64,000 nt of DNA from Treponema sp. (GCA_017469785.1 JAFUFU010000008.1:148161-212160); one strand, 5' to 3'. Positions 25,015 through 33,960 are shown, numbered from the stretch's first letter. Numbers and translations are program-made. The notes: generated from the letters alone by a model not told the origin.

Positions 25015-25870
25015 CGGTTACCAGACCCTCGTTTATTTTAGATTCTGACAAACCGAATTTCTTTATGATTTCATTCAAGGTAGAATCGTCTAGCCTTCCT
25101 TTGTTATACAAAAGAGGAACTAAATCATAGAGCTGTTCGTTGATATAAACATTCTTGTTTGAATACAACTCCTTTACACGGACATTTTCTTCTGCAAATT
25201 CGAGAAGAATCTTTTTTACTTCATCATAATGTTTAAGTAAATAATCTGTATTTGAAATGTCCTCTTCTTTTAGTCTATATAAAACTGCTTTCAAAGGAAT
25301 GCAATATTTAGCTACTAATACAAAACAGAATGCAATTTGTTTATAAAGAGGAGTTGTAGGAAATTTTCCTTCTGCAAATTGTAAAAATGATTTTAACTCA
25401 TTTCGCAAAGCTTCTTCAGGCAAAAGGAATTCTGCTGCAAATCGATTTGCTTTTATTTCTTCTTTATCATTTTTACTGAATGAACATACAAATGAGTCCA
25501 GAGAACTTTCTATAAAACTGTAAGAATAATGATATAACTCGTGCGCAGCTGCGAATACTTGATTTATAAGAGGTTTGTCAGAATTTATAACGATATATTT
25601 TTTTAATGATTTAGCTGAATATTTTATAATCATTGCATCTAAATCTGATTTCTTGAAATCCTGAAGCTGAAAAACAATATCACCCTTCTGTTCAAGAAAT
25701 GAAAAAATATTAGTACCTATTGGTGTATTTAATCCGTATATGGCCCTTGAATCTCTTGCTCTGTTTTTCAGAAGTTCAATTTCATCTTTTACAAGAAGAT
25801 TTTCATCAAAGGTATAATTGTTTTGAGACAAATTATTAATTATAGAATCGATGTCGTTTTTTGAACTCAT
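25007..25870 (-). CDS. ImmA/IrrE-family metallopeptidase
   Basis: 287 residues. The zinc-binding HELYH motif lies near residue 108 (AAHELYHYSY), with the third ligand region EIKANRFAAEFLLPEE downstream, the standard ImmA/IrrE arrangement. Such enzymes cleave an XRE-type repressor to switch on neighbouring genes. The cognate repressor is encoded just upstream, with an ATGA overlap. The C-terminal 90 residues are an unassigned helical extension that probably contacts the partner. Confidence 0.82.
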   Translation of the reverse strand: MSSKNDIDSIINNLSQNNYTFDENLLVKDEIELLKNRARDSRAIYGLNTPIGTNIFSFLEQKGDIVFQLQDFKKSDLDAMIIKYSAKSLKKYIVINSDKPLINQVFAAAHELYHYSYSFIESSLDSFVCSFSKNDKEEIKANRFAAEFLLPEEALRNELKSFLQFAEGKFPTTPLYKQIAFCFVLVAKYCIPLKAVLYRLKEEDISNTDYLLKHYDEVKKILLEFAEENVRVKELYSNKNVYINEQLYDLVPLLYNKGRLDDSTLNEIIKKFGLSESKINEGLVTDE

Positions 25871-26208
25871 TTATTCACCCTATCATAAAGCGCAAACAGA
25901 TATTCACGCATACCGATTTTTTCAAGAACAGATTCCAGCGCTTTTTTATCTGTTGGCTGAATCTTTCCCATCAGATAAGCCGATGGCATTTCATTTGTTG
26001 CTTCCCAGTATTCTTCTGAACGGCGGCCTGTAATTCTGCAATAATTTGCAAACACTTCTTTTGAAGGGGCCCTTTTTCCCTGTTCAAAAAGTGAAACTAA
26101 AGTGTGGTTGTCTAATTCCAATTTACTAGCAAACTCTGACTGTGTCAGATTATTTGCCTTGCGGAATTCTTTGACATCAGCTGAAAATTTCTGTAAATTA
26201 AAATTCAT
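25867..26208 (-). CDS. XRE-family HTH repressor/antitoxin
   Basis: 113 residues. A classic lambda-repressor-like helix-turn-helix lies at residues 12-60 (FRKANNLTQSEFASKLELDN and the following FEQGKRAPS). It is the first gene of the XRE/ImmA/PIN transcription unit. A 15-bp inverted repeat, GTTACAA/TTGTAAC (26257-26271), lies about 50 nt upstream and is the likely autoregulatory site. Confidence 0.85.
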   Translation of the reverse strand: MNFNLQKFSADVKEFRKANNLTQSEFASKLELDNHTLVSLFEQGKRAPSKEVFANYCRITGRRSEEYWEATNEMPSAYLMGKIQPTDKKALESVLEKIGMREYLFALYDRVNK

Positions 26209-26256
26209 AGTTTATCCTTCCTTAATAGATATTATATCATATAAATCGTCAAAAAT

Positions 26257-26271
26257 GTTACAAATTGTAAC
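26257..26271. promoter_or_regulatory. Candidate operator of the XRE repressor
   Basis: GTTACAA-A-TTGTAAC, 7-bp arms around one base, lies in the AT-rich 228-nt leader between the XRE gene and hsdR. The size suits a dimeric XRE protein. The rest of the leader (26272-26436) is AT-rich with no gene. Confidence 0.5.
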
Positions 26272-26436
26272 AAAATTTATTATAAAATTCAAGAATCTGT
26301 TTATTACCAAAAATTGCGTATTTTTACCGTTTTAGGTAATTAGATACCCTATATTTCAAGAACATGTCCCAATTTCTTGATTGTTGGGATATATAAACAT
26401 TATCATGTACTTTTTTTTTGTTTTTTTGGTACACGT

Positions 26437-28779
26437 TTATGCAACTCGATAGATTTCTGTTTCCAGTTCCCTGATAGCTTTAAGATACTGCGCTTTTCCG
26501 CCGAACAATTTTACGATTTCTGCCGGAGTTCCGATTTCTTTGATTGGGTCTACGGTGAGGACTTTCATATCTTCTATTTCTTCGATTCCAGTCTGGGCGT
26601 ATTTGTCTAACAGGGCATCCAAAACTGCGCGAGCCTTGTCACCATATTTAGTCCAGTAGTTTCGTTTGCGGACATTTTCGGCTCTTTCGCGGCGGGTAAG
26701 GGCTGGGGCATCCCAGGCGATGTGGCAGATTAGGTCAAAAATATCGAGGTCATTTTTAATTTCGTCTTTCAGTTCTTCAAAGATAATTCCCTGATTTTCC
26801 AGCTCTTCTATAATGGCGCGCTTCTTTTCTGCATCGTTCCAGGTCTGTAAGAAATTGTCGAGTGAGCGGTAATAAGTGAGGATTCCTGTTTTGCAGTATT
26901 CTTTGAGGCTTGTAGTTATAAGCTTCCCGCTTGCGTCCAGAAATTCCTTGCGTTCGCTTAAGATGTGAACATCAACGCCTGCGATTCGGACTTTCTCTCG
27001 CCTTTCGAATTTTTGCGGCTTAGGTTCCGCAACGGCAATATTTCCGAATTCGTCATTGATGCGGTATTCAGGAAAAGCAATCTCTTTGCCTGTCACAGGA
27101 TCAATCTGAGTTTCCTCTTCGCCTTCGTCTATAGTTTGTTCAGAAATCTCTTCGTCTTGAGACGCTTCTTTTATGCGGACTGGCGCTCCGTCAAAGTCCT
27201 TGTCTGCGAATTTGTCGGTGACATTGCGAAAGTCGATGATGGTAAAATAGCGTTTCCCAAAATCTTCCTCGACTCTTGTTCCTCGGCCGATTATCTGTTT
27301 GAATTCTGTCATGCTGCCGATGTTGGAATCCAGGCAAATCAGTTTGCAGGTCTTCGCATCCGTTCCTGTGGTCATCAGTTTTGAAGTTGTGGCAATAACT
27401 GGATAGGTTTCTTCTGGATTGATGAAATCTTCCAGATAGCGTTTAGCGTCTTTGTCATCGCCTGTGATTCTCACGATGTATTTGTCTGTCTTTGCAGTGA
27501 TTTCGCGCGGCGCATATTTTAACAAAGCCCGCCGCATTCGTTCTGCGTGCTCGATATCAACACAGAATACGATTGTTTTATCGTAGGGATTCGTATTCTT
27601 TAGATATTCCATTATCTTGCGGGCAACCAAATACGTTCGTTCATCTATGATTATTGTGCGGTCGTAATCTTTGGTGTTGTAAAGCCTGTCTTCTATTAAT
27701 TCTCCATCAATGTCGGTTTTGTTGCGTTCCGGTCTGTAGCCTTCCAAATCCACATTCATTCCAACGCGAAGAACTTTGTAAGGGGCTAGGAATCCGTCAT
27801 CAATTCCCTGTTTGAGAGAATATGTGTAAATCGGCTCGCCAAAATATTCGATATTCGAAAGCGCCTTTGTTTCTTTTGGGGTTGCGGTCATGCCGATTTG
27901 GGTTGCATTTGAAAAATACGTGAGGATTTTATGCCAGGCTTTGTCCTCGTCAACTGAACCGCGGTGACATTCATCAACTATAATCAAGTCGAAAAACTCA
28001 GGGCTGAATTTTCTGAACGCGTCCGTTTCTTCATTGTAATTCGTAAGTCCCTGATACAATGCAAGGTAAATTTCATAAGACTTGTCGATTTTCTTGTTTT
28101 TGATGATAGTGAGCTTATCTTTGAAATGCTTAAAGTCGCCTTTCCTTGTCTGGGTGATAAGATTGTTGCGGTCTGCTAAATAAAGGATTCGCTTTTTACA
28201 GCCGGATTTCCAGAGACGGTAGATGATTTGAAAAGCAGTGAATGTTTTTCCTGTGCCTGTCGCCATAACAAGAAGAATGCGTTTTTGTCCGCGCGCAATT
28301 GCTTCTACCGCGCGGTTGACGGCGATTCTCTGATAGTAGCGTGGCGGGTAGCAATCATTCCCGAAAAAATACTGGGAAAGAGCCGTCTGTTCGCTTTTAT
28401 CGTCCAATCCGTTATAGCGTTTGTAACAAGCCCAGAATTCTTCTGGTGTCGGAAAATCGTTTAAATCCAGCTCTTGCGTGATAATCGCTTGCTGATTTGA
28501 ATCTAAGTTCCCGCAGTTTTTACGATATTGAATTATAAATCCGTCTCCGTTAGAACTGATTGCGACAGGAATATCAAGAGTTTCTGCATAGCCCAATGCC
28601 TGCTGCAAGCCGGAACCGACGGAATGCGTGTTATCCTTTGCTTCAATTACAGCGACAGGAATGTTAGGTTTGTAATAAAGAATTATGTCAGCCCGCTTCT
28701 TTTCCTTCGATAAGGACGCTTCCCCGGCTGGCAAAATGCCGGGCGGGGATTGCCTTGAGGATTGTGGTCTTCCCCTCAC
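26437..28779 (-). pseudogene. hsdR: Type I restriction subunit HsdR, 5'-truncated by fusion to an ABC ATPase fragment
   Basis: The frame encodes an HsdR from just before the nuclease core: VAVIEAKD (ExK, about residue 46 of the open frame), Walker A MATGTGKTF (about 173), DECHRG (about 270), TATPKET, motif VI IGRGTRVEED and the C-terminal helical region. HsdR and related R subunits carry another 50-80 residues before this point. Here the upstream 70 nt belong to an ABC ATPase gene read in another frame, giving a nonsense N-terminus from a GTG at 28779. The junction lies near 28695-28710 in the sequence GAAAAGAAGCGGGC. Restriction activity is doubtful. The helicase part could still be translated. 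Confidence 0.85.
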
Positions 28780-28882
28780 CGTTAAGGCCTAAAAGCCCGG
28801 TGATTTCGCCTTCTTTGCACTCCAGGGAAAAATCTTCCACGGCAAAGGCATCTTTTTTTGAAAAATCAATCAGCTGAATCAT
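28688..28882 (-). pseudogene. 5' fragment of a second ABC ATPase gene (codons 1 to about 64)
   Basis: Encodes MIQLIDFSKKDAFAV through Walker A GLNGEGKTTILKAI to VLIEGKEAG. It aligns without gaps to the first 68 residues of the intact ATPase at 14049-14870 except for a 4-residue gap, but with many substitutions. It stops where the hsdR sequence begins. Its start overlaps the 192-aa gene upstream (ATGA), as in an intact operon. Confidence 0.85.
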
Positions 28883-29457
28883 ATTTGCATAATCGGGAAA
28901 ATGATTTCCTTTCCTTCCTTTTTGGTTCTCAGTTCATTCAGTGAAAAAAGTTCACCCGATGTGATTTCTATTTTTTCAAGCAAATCCGCATCGAGGAATT
29001 GGGAAATTTTTTCCTTGAAGAAGATAGAATCCTGATTCTTGACGGTACAGGAGATTTTAGAAAGGGAATTGACATCAGATAGCTGTCCGTCAAAAATAAA
29101 GAAAAAATTTCCATGGTTTTCTTCATCGTTTTCCATCAAAAGATATTCTGTACCTTCGTCATCGAGTTTCCCTTTCTCAATCTTGAAGGCTTTGCCCGCT
29201 CTTTTAACGAATCTTGTCCAATTTTCCTTATTTTTTGTTGTCAAGCCGATTTCAAAATCACCGTCTTTGTGAAAGTCATTGCAGGGTAAAAGAAGAATCT
29301 TGATTCCCCCGGCATCAATTTGATTGCCTTTTCCACTTTCGCCTGTCTGATCGGTTATTTGCAATTCTTTGCAGGAAAGTCCGTTTTCCATGCTGAATTT
29401 TATGAGCTTTGAGATTTTGGCTTTCTCTAAAAAAAGGCTTATGCAATATAGGGTCAT
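28879..29457 (-). CDS. Hypothetical 192-aa protein upstream of the broken ATPase gene
   Basis: Not recognised. A soluble, charged protein; the N-terminus MTLYCISLFLEKAKISKLIKF shows no cleavable signal (20-residue limit: described from residues 1-20). It begins 3 nt after the RNase Z stop and ends in ATGA overlap with the ATPase fragment, so the ancestral operon was RNase Z, this gene, ABC ATPase and probably the permease now at 11.9-14 kb. A C-terminal stretch resembles part of the 248-aa protein at 11129-11875. Confidence 0.6.
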   Translation of the reverse strand: MTLYCISLFLEKAKISKLIKFSMENGLSCKELQITDQTGESGKGNQIDAGGIKILLLPCNDFHKDGDFEIGLTTKNKENWTRFVKRAGKAFKIEKGKLDDEGTEYLLMENDEENHGNFFFIFDGQLSDVNSLSKISCTVKNQDSIFFKEKISQFLDADLLEKIEITSGELFSLNELRTKKEGKEIIFPIMQI

Positions 29458-29460
29458 TTT

Positions 29461-30387
29461 TTAATCAATATACGGAATATCAAAAATCATCCTGTCTTTT
29501 GTGAGCTCGGCCTTGGGGTAGACTTCCTGCGCCTGCTTCAAAAGCACGTCCAGCTCGCGGTCGGTGTAGCGTGGTGAATAGTGAATCATTGCCATGCGGC
29601 TTGAGGCAGAGTCACGCGCGATTGTGGCGGCCTGGCGGGCGGTCATGTGCTTTTTTTCTTTGGCCTGGTCTTCGCAGTCGTCGGCGAACATTCCCTCGCA
29701 AATCAGAAGGTCGCTCCCCTCAACTTCACGGGCGATACTCGGAAGATACTGGGTGTCGGTCACGAAAGAGAATTTGCGGCCGCTTCGTTTTTCGCCCATC
29801 ACGTCGCTCGGCTTGACGATTTTTCCGTCCGCCGAAGTGACTTCCTCGCCACGCTGGAGTTTCCCCCACAAGGGGCCGCGCGGGATTCCAATAGACTCTG
29901 CCTTTTCGGGATTGAATTCGCCCGGGCGGTCAAGTTCTTCGAGCGTGTAGCCTACGCAGGTCTTTGTGTGCGAAAGCGGAAAGGCTCGGATGTAACAGTC
30001 TTTGCCCTCATGCACGACGCAAGGAGCCGTAATTTCTTTTATTATAATGGGATAATTGATGTACATGTCAAGAACCTGCCGGCTGGTCTCGACATATTCA
30101 CGAACTTTGGGCGGACCGTAGATGTAAAGCGGCTCGGTGCGGTCAACCTGGGCCGAGAGCATGAGCATTCCGGGAAGCCCCGTAACATGGTCGGCGTGTG
30201 TGTGGGATATAAAAATCGCATCGATTTTCTTCCATTTGAGGTTGAGTCGTTTGAGTGAAACCTGAGTGCCCTCGCCGCAGTCAAAAAGGAACAAATCTCC
30301 GTCACGGCGGAGCAAAACTGATGTAAGATGTCTGTAAGGAAGGGGCATCATGCCGCCACAGCCCAAAACAAATGCTTCAAGGTTCAT
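29461..30387 (-). CDS. rnz: Ribonuclease Z (tRNA 3' endonuclease)
   Basis: 308-residue metallo-beta-lactamase-fold nuclease that trims the 3' trailer from tRNA precursors. The zinc motif HTHADH is near residue 62, later ligand histidines occur in PLSHTKT and MIHYSPRY, an Asp ligand in FVTDTQY, and a KKHMTARQAA block corresponds to the His-containing HST loop region. Full length for the short RNase Z form. Divergent from the macrodomain gene with a 70-nt gap. Confidence 0.93.
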   Translation of the reverse strand: MNLEAFVLGCGGMMPLPYRHLTSVLLRRDGDLFLFDCGEGTQVSLKRLNLKWKKIDAIFISHTHADHVTGLPGMLMLSAQVDRTEPLYIYGPPKVREYVETSRQVLDMYINYPIIIKEITAPCVVHEGKDCYIRAFPLSHTKTCVGYTLEELDRPGEFNPEKAESIGIPRGPLWGKLQRGEEVTSADGKIVKPSDVMGEKRSGRKFSFVTDTQYLPSIAREVEGSDLLICEGMFADDCEDQAKEKKHMTARQAATIARDSASSRMAMIHYSPRYTDRELDVLLKQAQEVYPKAELTKDRMIFDIPYID

Positions 30388-30421
30388 GTCTGTATTTTAC
30401 ATAATTTCCGGGGATTTGGGA

Positions 30422-30450
30422 ATGACTTTTGTTTTTTCTTCTTTTATACT
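30422..30450 (+). promoter_or_regulatory. Promoter immediately before the macrodomain gene; predicted leaderless start
   Basis: ATGACT (30422-30427), a 17-nt spacer and TATACT (30445-30450). Only seven bases separate the -10 box from the ATG at 30458, and no ribosome site is present. Transcription would therefore begin at or beside the start codon. Confidence 0.5.
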
Positions 30451-30457
30451 GTTGAAT

Positions 30458-31231
30458 ATGACACAAGCAGAAAGACGAATCTTTTTAATCGAATATCTTT
30501 TGGCTGAACATCCTGAATGGCGAAAGAGGCCTCTGCCTCAAACAGAAGCTGAGCAGAAATATCTTTTACGCTCACTGGTGAATGTGAGGGAGAGTCTGCC
30601 TGTAAGCCAAGAATTTTTGCGCATTCAGGATGAATATTTAACAGAAGAAAACAAAGCCCGTGGAATCACCGACATTGAAAGCCTGAAGCCAATCGAAAAT
30701 GAAGTATATCTTTGGCGGGGCGACATCACCACACTTAAAGTTGGCGCAATAGTAAATGCTGCCAACAGCGGAATGACTGGTTGCTGGCAACCCTGTCACG
30801 CCTGCATCGATAATTGCATTCACACTTTTGCGGGAATCCAGCTGCGGGCTGTCTGTGCCGACATTATGGAAAAGCAGGGACATGAGGAGCCAACCGGACA
30901 GGCAAAAATCACCAGGGCTTTTAATCTGCCCTGCGATTATGTGATTCACACTGTGGGACCAATCGTGGGTAATCATCTTACCGAGGAAGACTGCCAGCTT
31001 CTTGCAAGCTGCTACAAATCCTGCCTTAATGCGGCTAAGGAAAATAAAATCGACTCCATCGCCTTTTGCTGCATTTCCACCGGGGTCTTTCATTTTCCCC
31101 AAGAAAAAGCCGCCCGAATCGCCGTAGACACCGTGCGGAATTGGAAGACAGTAAATGAGAGCGACATCAAAGTGATTTTCAATGTCTTCGGCGAAAAGGA
31201 CGAGAAAATATATCGGGAAATTTTTTCCTGA
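30458..31231 (+). CDS. Zinc-containing macrodomain protein, ADP-ribosyl hydrolase (Zn-Macro type)
   Basis: 257 residues. The macrodomain proper begins at VYLWRGDITTLKVGAIVNAAN (opening at about residue 84). The Zn-Macro signature GCWQPCHACIDNCIHTFAG (about 107-125) supplies the Cys/His zinc ligands, and VIHTVGP and CCISTGVFHFP are the later substrate loops. Such enzymes remove ADP-ribose added by SirTM sirtuins, usually from lipoylated GcvH-L proteins encoded in the same operon. The SirTM gene is present but 2.7 kb away (33976-34914), and no GcvH-L or LplA gene is in the window. ATG at 30458 is preferred over an upstream frame that overlaps RNase Z. Confidence 0.88.
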   Translation: MTQAERRIFLIEYLLAEHPEWRKRPLPQTEAEQKYLLRSLVNVRESLPVSQEFLRIQDEYLTEENKARGITDIESLKPIENEVYLWRGDITTLKVGAIVNAANSGMTGCWQPCHACIDNCIHTFAGIQLRAVCADIMEKQGHEEPTGQAKITRAFNLPCDYVIHTVGPIVGNHLTEEDCQLLASCYKSCLNAAKENKIDSIAFCCISTGVFHFPQEKAARIAVDTVRNWKTVNESDIKVIFNVFGEKDEKIYREIFS

Positions 31232-31290
31232 TAAACTGTGATTCGCCATCCGAAAAAGAAAAGAGTCTGTAGGATTTGCAGGAGGCATTT

Positions 31291-31614
31291 ATGGCAGAAA
31301 AAGAAATCATCTTGTTTGAAAGTGCAGACAAATCTGTAAGTCTTTCGGTTCCATTTGAGAATGAAACAGTTTGGTTGAATCGTCAGCAGATGGCTTCACT
31401 CTTTGACCGTGATGTAAAGACGATTGGAAAACATGTAAATAATGCGATTGAGGAAGAACTGGAAGGACTTCCAATTGTCGCAAATTTTGCGACAGTTCAA
31501 AGGGAGGGTGGAAGAAGCGTTGAACGTGAAATAGAATACTATAATCTCGATGTTATCATCTCCGTGGGCTACCGCGTAAAGTCCCAGCCCACCCGATTGA
31601 GGGCTACGAAATGA
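31291..31614 (+). pseudogene. RhuM-family gene, 3'-truncated remnant
   Basis: A good GGAGG site and ATG open a typical RhuM N-terminus: VWLNRQQMASLFDRDVKTIG, then ATVQREGGRSVEREIEYYNL and ISVGYRVKS. After this the match ends abruptly and nine unrelated codons lead to a stop. Over 200 residues are missing compared with the intact copy at 17905-18915. The DUF5680 gene starts at the break (ATGA overlap), so a deletion or insertion removed the rest. Confidence 0.85.
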
Positions 31615-32066
31615 TATTTTTAGAAAAACTTGATACGCTGATTCAATTTCGCCTTGAAGCAAATGTAAACACTTACGCGGCCTTTATGAACGAAGTTGAA
31701 TCGACACGCCTCGATTCTCACGATTTTTGCTACCAAAAGGACGACTGGACTTACCACGACACTTATGTTGGAGGAGCGCAGTTTGCGGGAGAAGAAGCTA
31801 TCTGGAAAGACGGAAAATCTGTTTACGCCATGAACTATATGGGACGGGTTCTTTCTAAAGATTTCAGCGGAAAATTCTTAAAAGCTGCCCTGCGTCATGC
31901 GGACAAAAAAATGCCCTACAGAGGTCCTAAGCATTACGAAGACGGCGTGTTTACATACAAGTGCAGCGTCAACGGCGATTTTACTTGGTTTCAAGGCTAC
32001 GAAGAAATTTTCTTCCACGACAAAAAAGTCTATGAGTGCTACTTTCACGGCGGTCTTATATCTTAA
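31611..32066 (+). CDS. DUF5680-domain protein
   Basis: 151 residues matching the small DUF5680 family: SHDFCYQKDDWTYHDTYVGG, FAGEEAIWKDGKSVYAMNY and a C-terminal WFQGYEEIFFHDKKVYECYF. Function unknown; soluble. The family is about 110-150 residues, so it looks complete, although its ATG overlaps the truncated RhuM frame and has no good ribosome site. It may depend on translation of the remnant. Confidence 0.7.
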   Translation: MIFLEKLDTLIQFRLEANVNTYAAFMNEVESTRLDSHDFCYQKDDWTYHDTYVGGAQFAGEEAIWKDGKSVYAMNYMGRVLSKDFSGKFLKAALRHADKKMPYRGPKHYEDGVFTYKCSVNGDFTWFQGYEEIFFHDKKVYECYFHGGLIS

Positions 32067-32089
32067 TCAGTTGAAATTATGAAGTTCTA

Positions 32090-32118
32090 TTGACATTACA
32101 GCAAACCTGCACTATATT
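32090..32118 (+). promoter_or_regulatory. Near-consensus sigma-70 promoter
   Basis: TTGACA (32090-32095), 17-nt spacer, TATATT (32113-32118). It points at the broken oxidoreductase gene and probably drives the following PNPOx-like, acetyltransferase and Rrf2 genes. Confidence 0.75.
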
Positions 32119-32161
32119 ATTTATTGTAAGTTGAAAAGAACAACATCAACTTAATATCACA

Positions 32162-32380
32162 TTGGCTGATAAAAATAGGCAGTGGACTTACATCAGCCCG
32201 GCCGGGGACTTCCAGGCAGACGGCGCGAAAAGTGGCAAATGGCTCTGGGGCGGCGAGGAACTTACCCTCAACGCAAAAGGCGAGAGCATAATCAGCTATG
32301 CCGACTATGCGGCGGCTCTGGTGGAGGAAATCACCAAGGGAAATCACATTAAGCAGAGAATCTCTTTGGTGAGAGAATAA
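32162..32380 (+). pseudogene. C-terminal fragment of an NAD(P)H-binding (COG2910-like) oxidoreductase
   Basis: The 72 codons from 32162 match the end of atypical short-chain, NmrA-like NAD(P)-binding proteins: WTYISPAGDFQADG, GGEELTLNAKGESIISYAD and the final KGNHIKQRISLV. The family is about 210 residues, and the dinucleotide-binding N-terminal two thirds are absent. The only start available is a TTG without ribosome site. A promoter survives upstream, so the remnant may still be transcribed. Confidence 0.8.
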
Positions 32381-32449
32381 AAATTCAGGCGCAAGTTGCA
32401 GGCTGTGAAAATCGTTCGTTTTTTTGGTATTATAAGAGTGAGGTTGCTT

Positions 32450-32920
32450 ATGGAAAAAGAAGTTACAGTAGAAGATGTGGCAGAATGCCTTGACCGCATG
32501 GGATTGCAGTACCTGGCCACGGTCGGCTTGGACGGCAAGCCTAAGGTTCGTCCAGTCCAATACATGGTTTTGAGTGAGGGAAAAATGTGGTTCTGCACCA
32601 ACAGCGAAAAAGACATGTACGCTGAGCTTCAAGAATTTCCTTTCATTGATTTGTGCGCAAGTCGTCTTGAAAAAGATGAAATCAACACTTCATGGATTCG
32701 ATTCAGCGCAGAAGCCGTCTTTGAAGAAAACAGTGCGGTCAAGGAGGCTATTATGCAAAAGAGCGCGATTGTTCACGAGCTTTATAAAAACAATCCCGAC
32801 CATCCTCTTTTTAAGGTCTTTTATCTGAAAAATATTCGAGGAAGCATGAACAATCTGGGGCATGTAAAAGGACTTGAAGAGCGGGCGGATTTTGTCAAAC
32901 CAAAGGAGTTTTCATTATGA
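32450..32920 (+). CDS. Pyridoxamine 5'-phosphate oxidase-related flavin/haem-binding protein
   Basis: 156 residues with the split-barrel PNPOx-like fold: YLATVGLDGKPKVRPVQY (about 20-37), MWFCTNSEKDMYAEL and CASRLEKDE-like strand. These proteins bind FMN, F420 or haem and often act in small-molecule detoxification. The specific reaction is unknown. The start at 32450 follows an AGG site; 18 earlier codons in the open frame lack one. It overlaps the next gene by 4 nt. Confidence 0.8.
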   Translation: MEKEVTVEDVAECLDRMGLQYLATVGLDGKPKVRPVQYMVLSEGKMWFCTNSEKDMYAELQEFPFIDLCASRLEKDEINTSWIRFSAEAVFEENSAVKEAIMQKSAIVHELYKNNPDHPLFKVFYLKNIRGSMNNLGHVKGLEERADFVKPKEFSL

Positions 32921-33396
32921 CTATAAGACCTTATAACGAAAAAGACCTTCCGGCAATGATTGCAATCTGGAACGAAGTCGTTGAAGAAGGAAATGCATTT
33001 CCACAGGAAGAGACACTGACAGAAGAAAGCGGGCGGGATTTTTTTGCTTCCCAGTCCCTGAGCACGGTTGCGGAAGAAAACGGCAGGATTTTGGGGCTTT
33101 ATATCCTGCATCCCAACAATGTGGGCCGTTGCGGTCACATTGCAAACGCAAGCTACGCCGTATCGTCTGAGTCAAGGGGAAGGCACATCGGCGAAATGCT
33201 GGTGAAGGACTGCCTTTTTCAGGCTAAGAAGTGCGGCTTTGGCCTGCTCCAGTTCAATGCAGTGGTGGAAAGCAATGTGCATGCCAGGCACTTGTACCAG
33301 CGGCTTGGCTTTGTTCAGCTGGGAACCATTCCCCGGGGCTTTAGAATGAAGGACGGGCATTTTGAAAACATCTGCCCTTATTATCACGAGTTGTAA
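32917..33396 (+). CDS. GNAT-family N-acetyltransferase
   Basis: 159 residues. The acetyl-CoA-binding loop is in SSESRGRHIGEMLVKDCL (about 88-105), preceded by HIANASYAV and followed by NVHARHLYQRLGFVQLG, the usual GNAT end. Related to phosphinothricin-type acetyltransferases, but the substrate is not predictable. ATGA-coupled to the PNPOx-like gene. Confidence 0.88.
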   Translation: MTIRPYNEKDLPAMIAIWNEVVEEGNAFPQEETLTEESGRDFFASQSLSTVAEENGRILGLYILHPNNVGRCGHIANASYAVSSESRGRHIGEMLVKDCLFQAKKCGFGLLQFNAVVESNVHARHLYQRLGFVQLGTIPRGFRMKDGHFENICPYYHEL

Positions 33397-33407
33397 GGGA
33401 GGGTATT

Positions 33408-33830
33408 ATGCGGATAAGCGTGCGGTTTACGGCGGCAGTGCACACAATCCTCTGCATCCAGTATTTTGAAAAGGACAATCGCGTCACTTCGGACTTTATC
33501 GCGGCCAGCACCGGCGTGAATGCGGTTATCATCAGGAAGATTCTCTTGCAGTTGCAGAAGGCTGGACTTGTGGAAACTAAGGCTGGCGTGGGCGGCTCTC
33601 ATCTTGCGAAAAAGGCGGAGGAAATCACGCTGCTTTCCATATATAATGCCATAAACGAGGGCGAAGACGAGCGGGATGTCTTTAACTTTCACCCCAATCC
33701 CAACGAAAAATGCCCGGTAGGAAGAAATATTCACCGGGCGCTGGATCCTGCGCTTGAAAGAGCGCAAAAGGCTCTGGAAGCGGAACTTTCAAAAACGACG
33801 ATTGCCGACTTGCTTTCGGAACTGCCGTAA
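33408..33830 (+). CDS. Rrf2-family transcriptional regulator
   Basis: 140 residues. N-terminal winged helix with RISVRFTAAVHTILCIQYF, SDFIAASTGVNAVIIRKIL and GLVETKAGVGGS (the Rrf2 wing). The usual three-cysteine Fe-S motif is reduced to one Cys (NEKCPVGRN), so an Fe-S cluster of the IscR/NsrR type is unlikely. It may regulate the preceding redox-type genes. Ribosome site GAGGG before the ATG. Confidence 0.85.
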   Translation: MRISVRFTAAVHTILCIQYFEKDNRVTSDFIAASTGVNAVIIRKILLQLQKAGLVETKAGVGGSHLAKKAEEITLLSIYNAINEGEDERDVFNFHPNPNEKCPVGRNIHRALDPALERAQKALEAELSKTTIADLLSELP

Positions 33831-33834
33831 GTGC

Positions 33835-33960
33835 TAGGGATTGTAGCACCGCCGAAGGCGTTCGGTAGCGACCTCAGAGAGCGGACGAATGGAGCGAAAA
33901 GCGGAAGTGCGCAAAGCCCGACCTGTAGCGGCTTGCCGCGGAAGGGAGCACCCAAAAAAA
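33835..33960. repeat. Intergenic repeat, copy B
   Basis: Read on the - strand it gives TTTTGGGTGCTCCC, AGGTCGGGCTTTGCG, TTCCGCTTTTCGC, GAACGCCTTCGGCGG and CTACAATCCCTAGCACTT, in the same order as copies A and C. It fills the gap between the Rrf2 and SirTM genes. Confidence 0.8.

Noticed and set aside
14871-28882. Integrative element with integrase and att sites around the restriction island
   Set aside because: No integrase, transposase or matching short direct repeats at the edges; the duplicated ATPase segment is too diverged to be an att repeat.
29647-30258. 203-codon open frame on the + strand inside rnz
   Set aside because: Antisense shadow of RNase Z; composition reflects the complementary codons.
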